A stretch of 64,000 bases of DNA, from positions 62,001 to 126,000 of the forward strand of contig NZ_JAGHMF010000014.1 of assembly GCF_017741815.1 (NCBI RefSeq), given 5' to 3'. The notes below the pieces were generated by a model that made no database searches, had not been told where the DNA came from, and saw nothing but the letters and a program-made list of their open reading frames with translations. Numbering within the stretch: position 1 is the stretch's first letter; each line of letters opens with the position of its first letter. Of this stretch, positions 26,745 to 35,113 are shown one piece after another. This DNA is from Rhizobium sp. 16-488-2b (GTDB lineage: Bacteria; Pseudomonadota; Alphaproteobacteria; Rhizobiales; Rhizobiaceae). The position numbers and the translations under genes are program-made.

Positions 26745-27632
26745 ATGAGCGAAACGATCCTCATCACCGGTGCCGCCGGCCAGCTTGGCCAGCGCGTCAT
26801 CCATCACCTGCTCGAGACCTACAAGGTTCCCGCGGCCAACCTGATCGCCGCCAGCCGCGACACCTCCAAGCTGGCTGACCTTGCCGCCAAGGGCGTCCAG
26901 ACCCGCAAGGCCGATTTCGATGATGCCGCCTCACTGGAGGCCGCCTTCAAGGGCGCCGACCGCGCGCTCATCATCAGCACCGACGCGCTCGCCGTTCCCG
27001 GCCAGCGCCTGAAGCAGCACACGACGGCCGTCGCCGCTGCCGTCAAGGCCGGCGTCAAGCACATCGCCTACACCTCGATGCCGTCCCCCGACAAATCGCT
27101 CGTGACCTTCGCGCCAGACCATCTCGGCACCGAAAACGCCGTCAAGGCAAGCGGCCTGCCCTACACGATCATCCGCAACGCTTGGTATCTCGACAATTAC
27201 ATGCATTCCATGCCGCACAATCTTCAGGGCGGCAGCTGGTACACGGCATCGGGCGACGGCAAGGTTCCGAACATCTCGCGTGACGATTGCGCGCTTGCAG
27301 CCGCCGCGGCCCTCGCATCGGGCACCAAGGACAGCGCCACCTACACGCTGACGGGCGCGCAGTCGCTTTCCGCCGATGAGATCGCCGCCGCGATCTCGCA
27401 AGCCGCCGGCAAGCCGCTCGCCGCCGTGAAGGTGACCGACGACCAGCTGCGCCAGGGCCTGCTCGGCGCCGGTCTTCCCGATTTTGTCGCTGACATGCTG
27501 GTTTCGGCCGACGCCAATGTCCGCGCCGGCAATTTCGATCACGTGACCGAGGACTTCACCAAGCTGACTGGCAAGCAGCCGCAGTCGCTGAAGGACTACT
27601 TCGTGGCCAACAAGGCAGCGCTCGTCGCCTGA
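26745..27632 (+). CDS. NmrA family NAD(P)-binding oxidoreductase (QorB-like)
   Basis: A 295-residue atypical short-chain dehydrogenase. It opens ILITGAAGQLGQRVIHHLLE (Rossmann motif), then AASRDTSKLADLAAKGVQTRKADFDDAASLEAAFKGAD, which is characteristic of the NmrA/QorB group of NADPH:quinone oxidoreductase-like proteins. Later ITYTSMPSPDKS- and IIRNAWYLDNYM-like segments match the same group. It is divergent from the HxlR gene (123 bases) and is followed by a terminator. Likely role: quinone or electrophile detoxification under HxlR control, by analogy. Confidence 0.88.
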   Translation: MSETILITGAAGQLGQRVIHHLLETYKVPAANLIAASRDTSKLADLAAKGVQTRKADFDDAASLEAAFKGADRALIISTDALAVPGQRLKQHTTAVAAAVKAGVKHIAYTSMPSPDKSLVTFAPDHLGTENAVKASGLPYTIIRNAWYLDNYMHSMPHNLQGGSWYTASGDGKVPNISRDDCALAAAAALASGTKDSATYTLTGAQSLSADEIAAAISQAAGKPLAAVKVTDDQLRQGLLGAGLPDFVADMLVSADANVRAGNFDHVTEDFTKLTGKQPQSLKDYFVANKAALVA

Positions 27633-27653
27633 CAGCGCTCTCCCTGAAGCCAC

Positions 27654-27685
27654 AACCCGCTCCGCACCACCGGAGCGGGTTTTTG
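27654..27685 (+). terminator. terminator after NmrA-family gene
   Basis: AACCCGCTCCG / CGGAGCGGGTT stem with loop CACCAC, followed by TTTTTG, 22 bases after the stop codon. Confidence 0.88.
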
Positions 27686-27700
27686 TTTGTCTGGCTAGGC

Positions 27701-28453
27701 TTAGATCTTCTGGCCGCAGGCGCGGCAGAAGCGGCGCACGGTCTCCGCCATGCCGAACTCCAGCGCATCCGCCGTCAGCCCGTGGCCGATCGAGACTTCC
27801 GCAAGCTTCGGGATGCGCTTGACCAGCGGCGGCAGATTGGCAACGGTCAGATCATGGCCGGCGTTGACACCGAGCCCGATCGCCAGCGCCGCATCGGCCG
27901 TCTTGCCGAGCGCCTCGAGGATCGGCCCCACCCGCTCCGGCGCGTCATAACAACCGCCGTAGGGGCCGGTGTAGAGCTCGATCCGATCAGCGCCGACCGC
28001 CTTGGCAATCGCCACCGCCTCCTCGTCCCCGTCCCCATCAGCAAACAGCGATACGCGCGTGCCCATCTTCTTCAGCCGCGCGATCACATCGGTCAGCAGT
28101 TCACGGTCCTTGCGGAAGTCCCAGCCGTGATCAGACGTCGCCTGTGAGGGATGATCCGGCACCAGCGTCACCTGCTCGGGCGCGGCCTTTACGCAGAGGT
28201 CTAGGAACTCGTCCGTCGGATAGCCCTCGATATTGAACTCGGCTTCCGGAAACTCGTCGTCAACAAGGTTGCGAATAACAGGGAGATCGGAAAACCGGAT
28301 GTGCCGTTCGTCGGGGCGTGGATGAACCGTCAGCCCGCTCGCGCCCGATTTGAGCGCGATGCGCCCCAGCGCCTCGACGCTCGGCCACGGCAGGTCGCGG
28401 CGATTGCGCAGCATGGCGATGGCGTTGAGATTGACGGAAAGCGTGGTGGGCAT
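27701..28453 (-). CDS. pdxJ: pyridoxine 5'-phosphate synthase
   Basis: A 250-residue TIM-barrel enzyme that condenses 1-deoxyxylulose 5-phosphate with 3-amino-2-oxopropyl phosphate in the DXP-dependent vitamin B6 pathway. Family features are [15 protein letters not shown] near the N terminus, the catalytic His/Glu region [38 protein letters not shown], and [19 protein letters not shown] near the C terminus. ATG 28453 ([10 protein letters not shown]) is the family start; longer readings to 28603 add an unrelated basic tail. It converges with the NmrA gene. Confidence 0.95.
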   Translation of the reverse strand: MPTTLSVNLNAIAMLRNRRDLPWPSVEALGRIALKSGASGLTVHPRPDERHIRFSDLPVIRNLVDDEFPEAEFNIEGYPTDEFLDLCVKAAPEQVTLVPDHPSQATSDHGWDFRKDRELLTDVIARLKKMGTRVSLFADGDGDEEAVAIAKAVGADRIELYTGPYGGCYDAPERVGPILEALGKTADAALAIGLGVNAGHDLTVANLPPLVKRIPKLAEVSIGHGLTADALEFGMAETVRRFCRACGQKI

Positions 28454-28882
28454 GGCGAGTTTCCATTCAATGAAAGAAGCTGCCCCGCTTTTAAGCCAAG
28501 GACGCCGTCGCGGCCAACGAGATTCGTGCATGATTGCATGTGAATTTCTGATTGATGGCCAGCCGCCGCCACATCGCCGCAGGCAAAGTAACGCCAACGG
28601 CAAGACGCATCAGAAAAACGATTAAGCATCCGGGACAGAAACGCTCCACACGATTCGTTCAGAAGTTGCAGTGCAGCCGTATGTACATTCGACTATTATT
28701 TACAAGTGACTATTTTTAAGGATAACAAATCAGTCGTTTAACGCATAGTCTGATCGCAATGGATCACCAGATCGAGGATCCGTTGCTTTGCATTCCGACC
28801 GGGAATGCATCGTCAAAACCGCTCGACCGCGCCCGTATCCATGTCATGCGCGCACTTGATCATGCGTAGAACAGGAGGGCTC
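28454..28882. other. AT-rich intergenic region upstream of MerR-LuxR-type regulator
   Basis: About 429 bases without a supported gene between the divergent pdxJ and MerR-like genes. The stretch 28650-28760 is markedly AT-rich and probably contains the promoters. A perfect inverted repeat lies at 28789-28809. The short frames here are not convincing. Confidence 0.45.
28789..28809. promoter_or_regulatory. inverted repeat, candidate operator
   Basis: TGCATTCC-GACCG-GGAATGCA is a perfect 8+8 palindrome with a five-base spacer, about 75 bases upstream of the MerR-like gene. MerR dimers bind dyad sites in promoters, so it may be autoregulatory. Confidence 0.5.
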
Positions 28883-29572
28883 ATGTCCGAACGACATAAG
28901 CAGGCTGCAAGACCAAACGCTCCGCCCCAGGCGCCTCCCGATTTCAGGTTCCTGCCGCGCGTCGCGCGCCCGGCAAGCCTGCCCGGCGGTAAGGTCGCGA
29001 TTGCCGACATGGCCAACGCCTTCGGCGTCACCCACCGAACCCTGCATTTCTACGAGGAGAAAGGGCTGATCGCCTCGAGCCGCATCGGGCTGATGCGCGT
29101 CTACGAGCACGCCGACATCAGGCGCATGGCCGTCATCAACGTCTGCCGCGAAGCGGGCATGCCGGTGGCGGTCATCCAGGAACTGATGGCCGACCTCTGC
29201 AGGTCCATCTCGCAGCAGGATGCCGACGCCGTCTTCGCCGCCGCCCTTTCCTCGCGAAAGCGCGAACTGACGGCGGAAATGTCGACGCTGCACCGCCAGC
29301 TTCAGCAGGTGAGCGAACTGCTCGAAAACACCGCCCCCGGCGACGAGCCGCCGCTCAACGACAACCAGCATGAGCGCACGCTCACCGAACAGGAGTATCG
29401 CTGCCTCGTGCTGATGACCGAGGGACTATCGACCCAACGCATCGCCCGCACGCTCGATCTCAAGGAGGACGACGCGAAGTCGATCGAGGCCGCGATTATC
29501 AAAAAGCTCGACACCAACAACCGCTTCCAGGCGATCGCCAAGGCGGTCCTGCTCGGCATCGTGCAGATCTGA
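28883..29572 (+). CDS. MerR-family regulator with C-terminal LuxR/GerE-like helix-turn-helix
   Basis: A 229-residue protein with two apparent DNA-binding modules. Residues 37-105 are a MerR winged helix (VAIADMANAFGVTHRTLHFYEEKGLI followed by RVYEHADIRRMAVINVCREAGMPVAVIQELM). Residues 118-150 look like the MerR dimerisation coiled coil. Residues 166-226 read TLTEQEYRCLVLMTEGLSTQ and RIARTLDLKEDDAKSIEAAI, then KKLDTNNRFQAIAKAVLLGI, which closely follows the LuxR/GerE pattern. No metal-binding cysteine pattern is visible. ATG 28883 follows AGGAGGGCTC, a strong site; the earlier ATG at 28805 is rejected. It stands alone between pdxJ and a helicase gene. Targets are unknown. Confidence 0.8.
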   Translation: MSERHKQAARPNAPPQAPPDFRFLPRVARPASLPGGKVAIADMANAFGVTHRTLHFYEEKGLIASSRIGLMRVYEHADIRRMAVINVCREAGMPVAVIQELMADLCRSISQQDADAVFAAALSSRKRELTAEMSTLHRQLQQVSELLENTAPGDEPPLNDNQHERTLTEQEYRCLVLMTEGLSTQRIARTLDLKEDDAKSIEAAIIKKLDTNNRFQAIAKAVLLGIVQI

Positions 29573-29634
29573 AGCATGTCGCGCAAAACTGTGCAGCGGT
29601 TTTGCGGCACCCACATGCGACGCGCTTGACAAAT

Positions 29635-30762
29635 TCAGCGGACGATCGTCAGCGTTTCCGCCGCGCGCGTGATCGCCGTGTAGAGCCAGCGCTCCCTCGT
29701 ATCGCGAAACGCCCAGCTTTCATCGAACAGCACGACATTGTTCCACTGTGAACCCTGCGCCTTGTGCACGGTCAGCGCATAGCCGAAATCGAACTCGTCG
29801 TAACGCTTGCGGGTATTCCAGGGAATCTCGCCCTCGACATCTTCGAAGGCCTGCTTCAGCAGCTTGATCTTCGCCGCCCCGCGATCGATATCGTCATCCT
29901 CGGGCCGGATCAGAAGATTGATCCCTGGCTTCGTCGTCTCCTTCGACGACGTCATCACCTGCCACAGCGAGCCGTTGAGCAGCCCCTTGGCGGGATCGTT
30001 GCGCAGGCAGACCAGCTTGTCGCCCGTCTGCGGATAATCGGCGGTGAAACCCTTCAGCTCGCGCAGCCGCTGATTATAGCGCCGCCGCGTGCGGTTGGTG
30101 CCGACGAGCACCTGGTCGGCATCGAGCACCAGCGACTGGTTGACCTCGTTCTTCGAGATCACCTGCGCAGCGCCGTAATCGCCATACATGATCTCCTTGC
30201 CCTCGCGCACCTGCATGGCGAGCCCGATGATTGGGTTGTCGCGCGCCTGCCGGTGGATATCGGTCAAGAGATAGTCGGGTTCCTGGTTGGTGAAGAAGCC
30301 GCCGCCGGAGACCGGCGGCAGCTGGCCGGGATCGCCGAGCACCAGGATCGGCGTGCCGAAGCTCATCAAATCCTTGCCCAGCGCCTCATCCACCATCGAG
30401 CATTCGTCGACGATGATCAGCGCCGCCTTTGCAACGGGGCTCTGGCGGTTGATGGTGAACATCGGCGCGATCGAGGTCTTGCCGGTCTCTTCGTCCTCGA
30501 CGGCCTCTTCGCCGCGCGGCCGATAGATCAGCGAATGCAGCGTGCGCGCATTGCTGGCGCCGCGCGTGCGCAACACCTGCGCCGCCTTGCCGGTGAAGGC
30601 CGCAAACAGCACCTCGCCATCGACATGCTCGGCGAAATGCCGCGCAAGTGTGGTCTTGCCCGTGCCGGCATAGCCGAACAGGCGAAAAATCGGGGCCTTG
30701 CCCTCCTTCAGCCATTTGGCAACGGCTTTCAGGGCTTCGTCTTGTTGCGGAGCAAATTGCAT
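29635..30762 (-). CDS. RecD/Pif1-like ATP-dependent DNA helicase
   Basis: A 375-residue superfamily 1B helicase. Motifs in order are Walker A FGYAGTGKTTLARHF (about residues 28-42), motif II LIIVDECSMVDEALG, motif III ILVLGDPGQLPPVSGGGFF, then the UvrD-C-like end ALTVHKAQGSQWNNVVLFDES and LYTAITRAAETLTIV. It is compact, lacking the long N-terminal part of RecD2, and resembles the single-domain AAA_30/UvrD_C_2 helicases common in alphaproteobacteria. A role in DNA repair or phage-related processing is possible but not shown. It is on the opposite strand to both neighbours. Confidence 0.88.
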   Translation of the reverse strand: MQFAPQQDEALKAVAKWLKEGKAPIFRLFGYAGTGKTTLARHFAEHVDGEVLFAAFTGKAAQVLRTRGASNARTLHSLIYRPRGEEAVEDEETGKTSIAPMFTINRQSPVAKAALIIVDECSMVDEALGKDLMSFGTPILVLGDPGQLPPVSGGGFFTNQEPDYLLTDIHRQARDNPIIGLAMQVREGKEIMYGDYGAAQVISKNEVNQSLVLDADQVLVGTNRTRRRYNQRLRELKGFTADYPQTGDKLVCLRNDPAKGLLNGSLWQVMTSSKETTKPGINLLIRPEDDDIDRGAAKIKLLKQAFEDVEGEIPWNTRKRYDEFDFGYALTVHKAQGSQWNNVVLFDESWAFRDTRERWLYTAITRAAETLTIVR

Positions 30763-30860
30763 GATCCATCGACTTGGCAGGATTCGTCAGCGATAGGCAA
30801 CCGCAAAATGCCGCGAGACGGCCGGCCTTCGTACGCTGTCGAAAAAAATCGCAGATACCA

Positions 30861-30890
30861 GGGAAAAAAATCGCCCCCCGTTTTGTCTCA
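30861..30890 (+). promoter_or_regulatory. candidate ECF sigma-dependent promoter
   Basis: GGGAAAA (30861-30867) and GTCTCA (30885-30890) are separated by 17 bases and lie 46 bases upstream of the first gene of the sigma/anti-sigma operon. GGGAA/GTC-type boxes are common for ECF sigma factors, so autoregulation is plausible but unproven. Confidence 0.35.
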
Positions 30891-30936
30891 TGTCAGGCAA
30901 CGCAAACCGCGTGCGCCCAACCCGAGGAGACACCCG

Positions 30937-31317
30937 ATGAAATCCGCGAAATTCCTGATCGCTCTTGCCGTCGCATCTGCAGCCGCCACCGCCGCCTTCG
31001 CCGCCCCGCCCGTCAAGACGGTCGATTCGGCCAAGGGCAAGGTTCTCGCCGGCGAAAACGGCATGTCGCTCTACACCTTCAAGAAGGACACGAAGGACGT
31101 TTCCAATTGCTACGACGATTGCGCCAAGAACTGGCCGCCGCTGATGGCCGATGGCAATGCCAAGCCGGAAGGGGCATACTCGATCGTGGACCGCAAGGAC
31201 GGCATGAAGCAATGGGCGAAGGACGGCATGCCACTCTATTTCTGGGTCAAGGACAAGAAGATGGGCGATATCACCGGTGACGGCGTCAAGGATGTATGGG
31301 ATGTCGCAAAGCCATAA
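30937..31317 (+). CDS. secreted COG4315-type protein with Y-x-F/W-x-x-D repeats
   Basis: A 126-residue exported protein. Residues 1-22 form a signal peptide (MKSAKFLIALAVASAAATAA, cleavage after AFA). The mature part has two copies of the COG4315 pattern, LYTFKKDTKD-x-SNCYDDCAKNWPPL and LYFWVKDKKMGDITGDG. Two cysteines in SNCYDDCA could form a disulfide or bind metal/heme. There is no lipobox, unlike many relatives. It starts at ATG 30937 after GAGGAGACACCCG and precedes the ECF sigma gene by 21 bases, so it is probably in that regulon. The function of the family is not established. Confidence 0.82.
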   Translation: MKSAKFLIALAVASAAATAAFAAPPVKTVDSAKGKVLAGENGMSLYTFKKDTKDVSNCYDDCAKNWPPLMADGNAKPEGAYSIVDRKDGMKQWAKDGMPLYFWVKDKKMGDITGDGVKDVWDVAKP

Positions 31318-31338
31318 GGACAGGGCGGGCTTGATCGC

Positions 31339-31854
31339 ATGAAGCCACCCGCACCCGAAACCTTCGAGGGCCAGATCCTGGCCCTCCTACCATCGCTCAG
31401 GCGCTATTCCCGAAGCCTGACGCGCTCAGACAGCGATGGCGAGGACCTGCTGCATGATTGCGTCGAAAAGGTGCTCGCCCGCCGCACGCAGTGGCGCGGC
31501 CTCAACCTGCGCGGCTGGGTGCTGACGATCATGACCAACCTCTATCGCAACCAGCGCCGTACCATCGTGCGCGGCAACCTCGTGGACATAGATGGCGCGA
31601 TCGACGTGGCCGCACCCGAAGCATCAACCGACCCGCTCGAACGCTCCCGCCTGGAAGACGCGCTGAACGGCCTGTCGGAAGATCACCGCGCCGTCCTGAT
31701 GCTCGTGGTCATCGAGGGCTACACCTACCAGGAAGTGGCCGACATGCTCGACATACCCTTGGGCACCGTCATGTCGCGCCTGTCGCGGGCCCGCCAGCAA
31801 CTGGCCGAACACATGAAATCAGACAACGTCATTACGCTTCGGAGACCGAAATGA
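31339..31854 (+). CDS. ECF-type RNA polymerase sigma factor
   Basis: A 171-residue sigma-70 family factor containing regions 2 and 4 only. Region 2 appears as ILALLPSLRRYSRSLTRSDSDGEDLLHDCVEKVLAR (residues 12-47) with the RNA-polymerase binding and -10 parts WVLTIMTNLYRNQRR. Region 4 appears as LNGLSEDHRAVLMLVVIEGYTYQEVADMLDIPLGTVMSRLSRARQQL (about residues 112-157). Its stop overlaps the ATG of the next gene (ATGA), coupling it to a cognate anti-sigma factor. The inducing signal is unknown. Confidence 0.9.
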   Translation: MKPPAPETFEGQILALLPSLRRYSRSLTRSDSDGEDLLHDCVEKVLARRTQWRGLNLRGWVLTIMTNLYRNQRRTIVRGNLVDIDGAIDVAAPEASTDPLERSRLEDALNGLSEDHRAVLMLVVIEGYTYQEVADMLDIPLGTVMSRLSRARQQLAEHMKSDNVITLRRPK

Positions 31855-32633
31855 ACGCCGCCGACCAACCCGTGACCGAAGCGGACCTCCACGCCTATAC
31901 CGACGGCCTGCTCGCCGATGCCGATCGTTCCCGCATCGAAGCATGGCTGCGCGACAATCCCGACGATGCCGCGAAAGTCGCCGAATGGCAGGCGCAGAAC
32001 GCCGGCATCAAGGCGATGTTCTCAGGCTATGAAAAGAGCAGGCCCGGCGATGCCGACATGATCGGCAAACCACCGGCACTCTCCCCCTGGTCGAAGCGCC
32101 TCGCCGCTATCGCCGCAACCATCGCCGTCTTCGCCGCCGGCACGCTCGCCGGCCACTACGGCCCCGCTCTCTTTGAGCGTCCCCAACTGCAGCTGACGGC
32201 GCAGGAAACCTTCCCGAAGGAAGCCCAGAACGCCTTCCTTATCTACGCCAGCGAAGTCCGCCACCCCGTCGAGGTCTTTGCCAACGAGGAAGCTCACCTC
32301 GCCACATGGCTCGGCAAGCGGCTGGCCATATCGAACCTCAAGGTGCCCGACCTCACGAGCCTGAACTACCACCTCGTCGGCGGCCGCCTGCTGCCCGTCG
32401 ACGGCAAGCCGGGCGCGATGTTCATGTACGAAAACCAGACCGGCGAACGCCTTACCGTCCTCGTCGGCCGCAACACGGCGAACAAGACGACCAGCTTCCG
32501 CTTCGCCTCATCAGACAATGTTGAGACCTTCTACTGGATCGACGGCGAACTCGGCTACGCCGTCACCGGCGAGATTTCACGCGAGGAGTTGAGGAAGGTC
32601 GCCGAGGAATGCTACCGCCAGTTTCCATCGTGA
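31851..32633 (+). CDS. membrane-anchored anti-sigma factor
   Basis: A 260-residue protein with a cytoplasmic N-terminal anti-sigma domain (VTEADLHAYTDGLLADADRSRIEAWLRDNPDDAAKVAEWQAQNAGI, residues 8-53), one transmembrane helix at about residues 82-98 (RLAAIAATIAVFAAGTLAG), and a periplasmic C-terminal part with conserved EVRHPVEVFANEEAHLATWLGKRL and YHLVGGRLLPVDGKPGAMFMYEN. I see no zinc-binding HxxxCxxC. The start overlaps the sigma stop by ATGA. It probably holds the sigma factor inactive at the membrane until an envelope or oxidative signal arrives. Confidence 0.85.
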   Translation: MNAADQPVTEADLHAYTDGLLADADRSRIEAWLRDNPDDAAKVAEWQAQNAGIKAMFSGYEKSRPGDADMIGKPPALSPWSKRLAAIAATIAVFAAGTLAGHYGPALFERPQLQLTAQETFPKEAQNAFLIYASEVRHPVEVFANEEAHLATWLGKRLAISNLKVPDLTSLNYHLVGGRLLPVDGKPGAMFMYENQTGERLTVLVGRNTANKTTSFRFASSDNVETFYWIDGELGYAVTGEISREELRKVAEECYRQFPS

Positions 32634-32660
32634 TGTCACCGTAAGGAGACGACCGAACCA

Positions 32661-33050
32661 TCAGCGCCGCGGATCACTGTCGAGCGTAATCGGCTTCCCA
32701 TGCGGCGTCGCCTCCGCCGCCCGCTGCCAACTCTGCTGCAGGCCCATAATCGTCTCGGCATCGGCAATACCGCAATCGACGAGAATCGACGACAGCGCCG
32801 CCACCCAGCAATCGAAATAATCGCTGCCATCCTCCGCCCGGCCGGGCTTGTGCAGTTCGCCGGACAACGCCTCCGCCCATTCGGTCCATGCAAACACCCC
32901 GCGCTCATGCAGATGCACAGTCATCGCGAACGCCTCCGCCGCCCACGGCTCCGGAAACACCGGCTCGCCCTCGAGGGAGCGTGGCAATTGCGGCGATTGG
33001 GCAAGCGGCGAGCGCGTATCACACTTGCTCAAGATAGCTCTCCCAGGCAT
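32661..33050 (-). CDS. nitrile hydratase accessory protein (activator)
   Basis: A 129-residue protein of the nitrile hydratase accessory/activator family, needed in homologous systems to load cobalt into the alpha subunit. It has the motifs GEPVFPEPWAAEAFAMTVHLHERGVFAWTEWAEALSGEL and YFDCWVAALSSILVDCGI, and resembles a short nitrile hydratase beta N-terminal domain. The ATG at 33050 overlaps the beta gene by 32 bases; a TTG at 33032, giving [12 protein letters not shown], is an alternative start. It is the last gene of the alpha-beta-activator operon. Confidence 0.88.
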   Translation of the reverse strand: MPGRAILSKCDTRSPLAQSPQLPRSLEGEPVFPEPWAAEAFAMTVHLHERGVFAWTEWAEALSGELHKPGRAEDGSDYFDCWVAALSSILVDCGIADAETIMGLQQSWQRAAEATPHGKPITLDSDPRR

Positions 33051-33678
33051 CGATCGAAACCGTCAGCGACGGATCTGCCCCCTCGCCCCAGATCTCGCCG
33101 CCATCGAACACGACGGTGTAGACCCATTGCGGGTTCTCGCCCTTGCCATGCGCGTTATCATCAGGAAACACGAAGGAGCCCTGCACCGCCTCGATAACAC
33201 CGACCTTGGCGCGCGCATAACGCGGCAGCCGGGTATGCGTCGTCGGATTGAAATTCCGCGTCTTCACGCGGTCACCGACGGCAAACCGCGCCGGCTGATC
33301 GAGCGGCCGATCGCACGGGCCGCCCTTGGCGAGAACGCCTGATACCATATCGGCCTTCAGCACCCGCTTCGGGGCAGCGCCGTCGAACTGCCTGTGGCCG
33401 CTTTCGATCTCGTCGGCGCTGGTAAAGCCGTGGCGTTCCAGAAGAACCTCCAGCGCCCGCGTCCAGATTTCGTAATAGCTGGCCGAGAGATAGCTGGCCG
33501 GCGGAATGCTTTCGCGGGCATGCCGGCTCTCGTCGATGTTCCAGGCACCAAAGGCACCGCAGGAGAGCGTCAGGCCCAGCGCCCGCTTTTCCCACTCCGC
33601 GTGGAAATACGGCTCGTCTTTCTCCGGCGCGATGGCGCCAAAGCCCATCTGCCCGCCGAGATCGTGCGGCCCGTTCAT
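33019..33678 (-). CDS. nthB: nitrile hydratase beta subunit
   Basis: A 219-residue subunit that pairs with the alpha subunit to hydrate nitriles to amides. It starts [38 protein letters not shown], the family N terminus with the substrate-pocket residues. The C-terminal SH3-like part reads [40 protein letters not shown]. The ATG overlaps the alpha stop by four bases (ATGA), which couples production of the two subunits. Its 3' end overlaps the activator gene. Confidence 0.93.
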   Translation of the reverse strand: MNGPHDLGGQMGFGAIAPEKDEPYFHAEWEKRALGLTLSCGAFGAWNIDESRHARESIPPASYLSASYYEIWTRALEVLLERHGFTSADEIESGHRQFDGAAPKRVLKADMVSGVLAKGGPCDRPLDQPARFAVGDRVKTRNFNPTTHTRLPRYARAKVGVIEAVQGSFVFPDDNAHGKGENPQWVYTVVFDGGEIWGEGADPSLTVSIDAWESYLEQV

Positions 33679-34349
33679 TCCGTCGCTCCCGGTGTTGCGG
33701 CAAGGCCGGCGCCGATCATCGCATCGCGGCTGACGAGATCGGCAAGCTGCTCCTCGCTCAAGCCCTCGGTGCCCTCGGGTCTCTGCGGGATGACCAGATA
33801 GCGCAGCTCCGCCGTAGAATCCCAGACGCGGATCTTCTGCTCTTCAGGCAGGCTCACGCCGAGTTCGCTGAGCACCCCACGCGGATCGATCACCGCCCGC
33901 GAACGATAGGCCGGCGCCTTGTACCATGTGGGCGGCAGCCCCAGTACCGACCACGGATAACAGGAGCACAGCGTGCAGACGACGAGATTGTGGGTCTCAT
34001 CGGTATTGAACACCGCGCGCATGTGCTCGCCCTGGCGTCCGGTGTAGCCGAGGCTGGCGATCGCAGCCGTCGCGTCGCGCTTCAGCCATTCGGCGAAATC
34101 CGGATCGCTCCACGCCTTGGCGACCACCCGCGCGCCGTTCCGGGGCCCGACCTTGGTCTGGTAGGTGTCGACGATCGCGTCGATCGCCGCGGGATCGATC
34201 AGCCCCTTCTCCGTCAGCACCGTCTCCAGCGCCTTCACGCGAGCCTGCATGTCGGAATAATGGTTGTCGTGGTGATGATCATGATGATGATCGTGATCAT
34301 GGTGATCGTGATGTTCGTGGTCGTCGTGCAAGAGACTATCCTCCGCCAT
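33675..34349 (-). CDS. nthA: nitrile hydratase alpha subunit, cobalt type, with polyhistidine N-terminal extension
   Basis: A 224-residue catalytic subunit. The metal claw is C125-T-L-C128-S-C130 in [13 protein letters not shown]; Thr at the second position marks the cobalt type, whereas iron enzymes have Ser. The remainder ([56 protein letters not shown]) is standard. Unusually, residues 8-30 contain 14 histidines interspersed with Asp, a probable metal-binding tail. ATG 34349 is the closest start before this tail. The order alpha, beta, activator with overlaps is the normal cobalt-type operon. Confidence 0.93.
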   Translation of the reverse strand: MAEDSLLHDDHEHHDHHDHDHHHDHHHDNHYSDMQARVKALETVLTEKGLIDPAAIDAIVDTYQTKVGPRNGARVVAKAWSDPDFAEWLKRDATAAIASLGYTGRQGEHMRAVFNTDETHNLVVCTLCSCYPWSVLGLPPTWYKAPAYRSRAVIDPRGVLSELGVSLPEEQKIRVWDSTAELRYLVIPQRPEGTEGLSEEQLADLVSRDAMIGAGLAATPGATE

Positions 34350-34409
34350 TGTCGACCTATCCTTAGGCACTCGCGAAGCGGACGCCAAGTCCCGTCTGAC
34401 GCGATCGGC

Positions 34410-35003
34410 CTATTTCAGCATCGGCCAGAGGCTGAGCACCAGAAGCACCGCCATGGTGATGTTGAACCACTTCAGCCGCACCGGATCGGACAACCAGTCG
34501 CGCAGCGCCGAGCCAAAACCGGCCCAAGTGGACACGCTCGGCACGTTGACGGCGGCAAAGGCCAGCCCGACGATCATGACGCTGACGAAGTAGATATCCT
34601 GGATCGTATAGGTCGCCATCGCCGTTACCGCCATGACCCAGGCCTTTGGATTGACCCACTGGAACGCCGCCGCCGACAGGAAAGACATCGGCTTCACAGC
34701 GCCCTTCCCTTCGCTGAGAGACCGCGACGTCGCGATCTTCCAGGCGATCCACACCAGATAGGCACCGCCCGCAAACTTCAGCGCCGTATAGACCGCCGGC
34801 ACCGTATGTAGCACCGCGCCCAGCCCGAACCCAACGCCGATCAGCAGCGAGAAGAACCCGGCTCCGATGCCGATCATGTGCGGGATCGTCCGGCGAAAAC
34901 CGAAATTCACGCCCGAGGTGAACAGCATCATGTTGTTCGGGCCCGGCGTGATCGATGTGGTGAAGGCGAAGAGAAGCAGTGCAAGAAACGTATCCAGCGG
35001 CAT
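34410..35003 (-). CDS. LysE family amino acid/metabolite exporter
   Basis: A 197-residue inner-membrane protein with about six helices. The LysE/RhtB signature is at the N terminus: TSITPGPNNMMLFTSGVNFGFRRTIPHMIGIGAGF (about residues 15-50). The middle contains KFAGGAYLVWIAWKIATS and FQWVNPKAWVMAVTA, also typical. ATG 35003 is the family start. It lies 60 bases upstream of the nitrile hydratase alpha gene on the same strand, so co-transcription is possible, though a functional link to amide or amino acid export is speculative. Confidence 0.88.
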   Translation of the reverse strand: MPLDTFLALLLFAFTTSITPGPNNMMLFTSGVNFGFRRTIPHMIGIGAGFFSLLIGVGFGLGAVLHTVPAVYTALKFAGGAYLVWIAWKIATSRSLSEGKGAVKPMSFLSAAAFQWVNPKAWVMAVTAMATYTIQDIYFVSVMIVGLAFAAVNVPSVSTWAGFGSALRDWLSDPVRLKWFNITMAVLLVLSLWPMLK

Positions 35004-35113
35004 GGGCAACCTCCGTGGCCCGCAAATCATCGCCACGGGCCTTGTTAATTTAGGTCAGCATAATTGACCTAAATCGGAGTTTCTATCTGCCTATTGTCAT
35101 GGTGACAGGATTG

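Noticed and set aside
28301..28629. Small frames between pdxJ and the MerR-like gene.
   Set aside because: They are antisense to pdxJ or very basic, with no ribosome binding site or coupling to neighbours.
34258..34330. Short GATGATCATG-like repeats resembling a CRISPR or tandem repeat.
   Set aside because: The repetition simply encodes the His/Asp-rich tail of the nitrile hydratase alpha subunit; there are no spacers.
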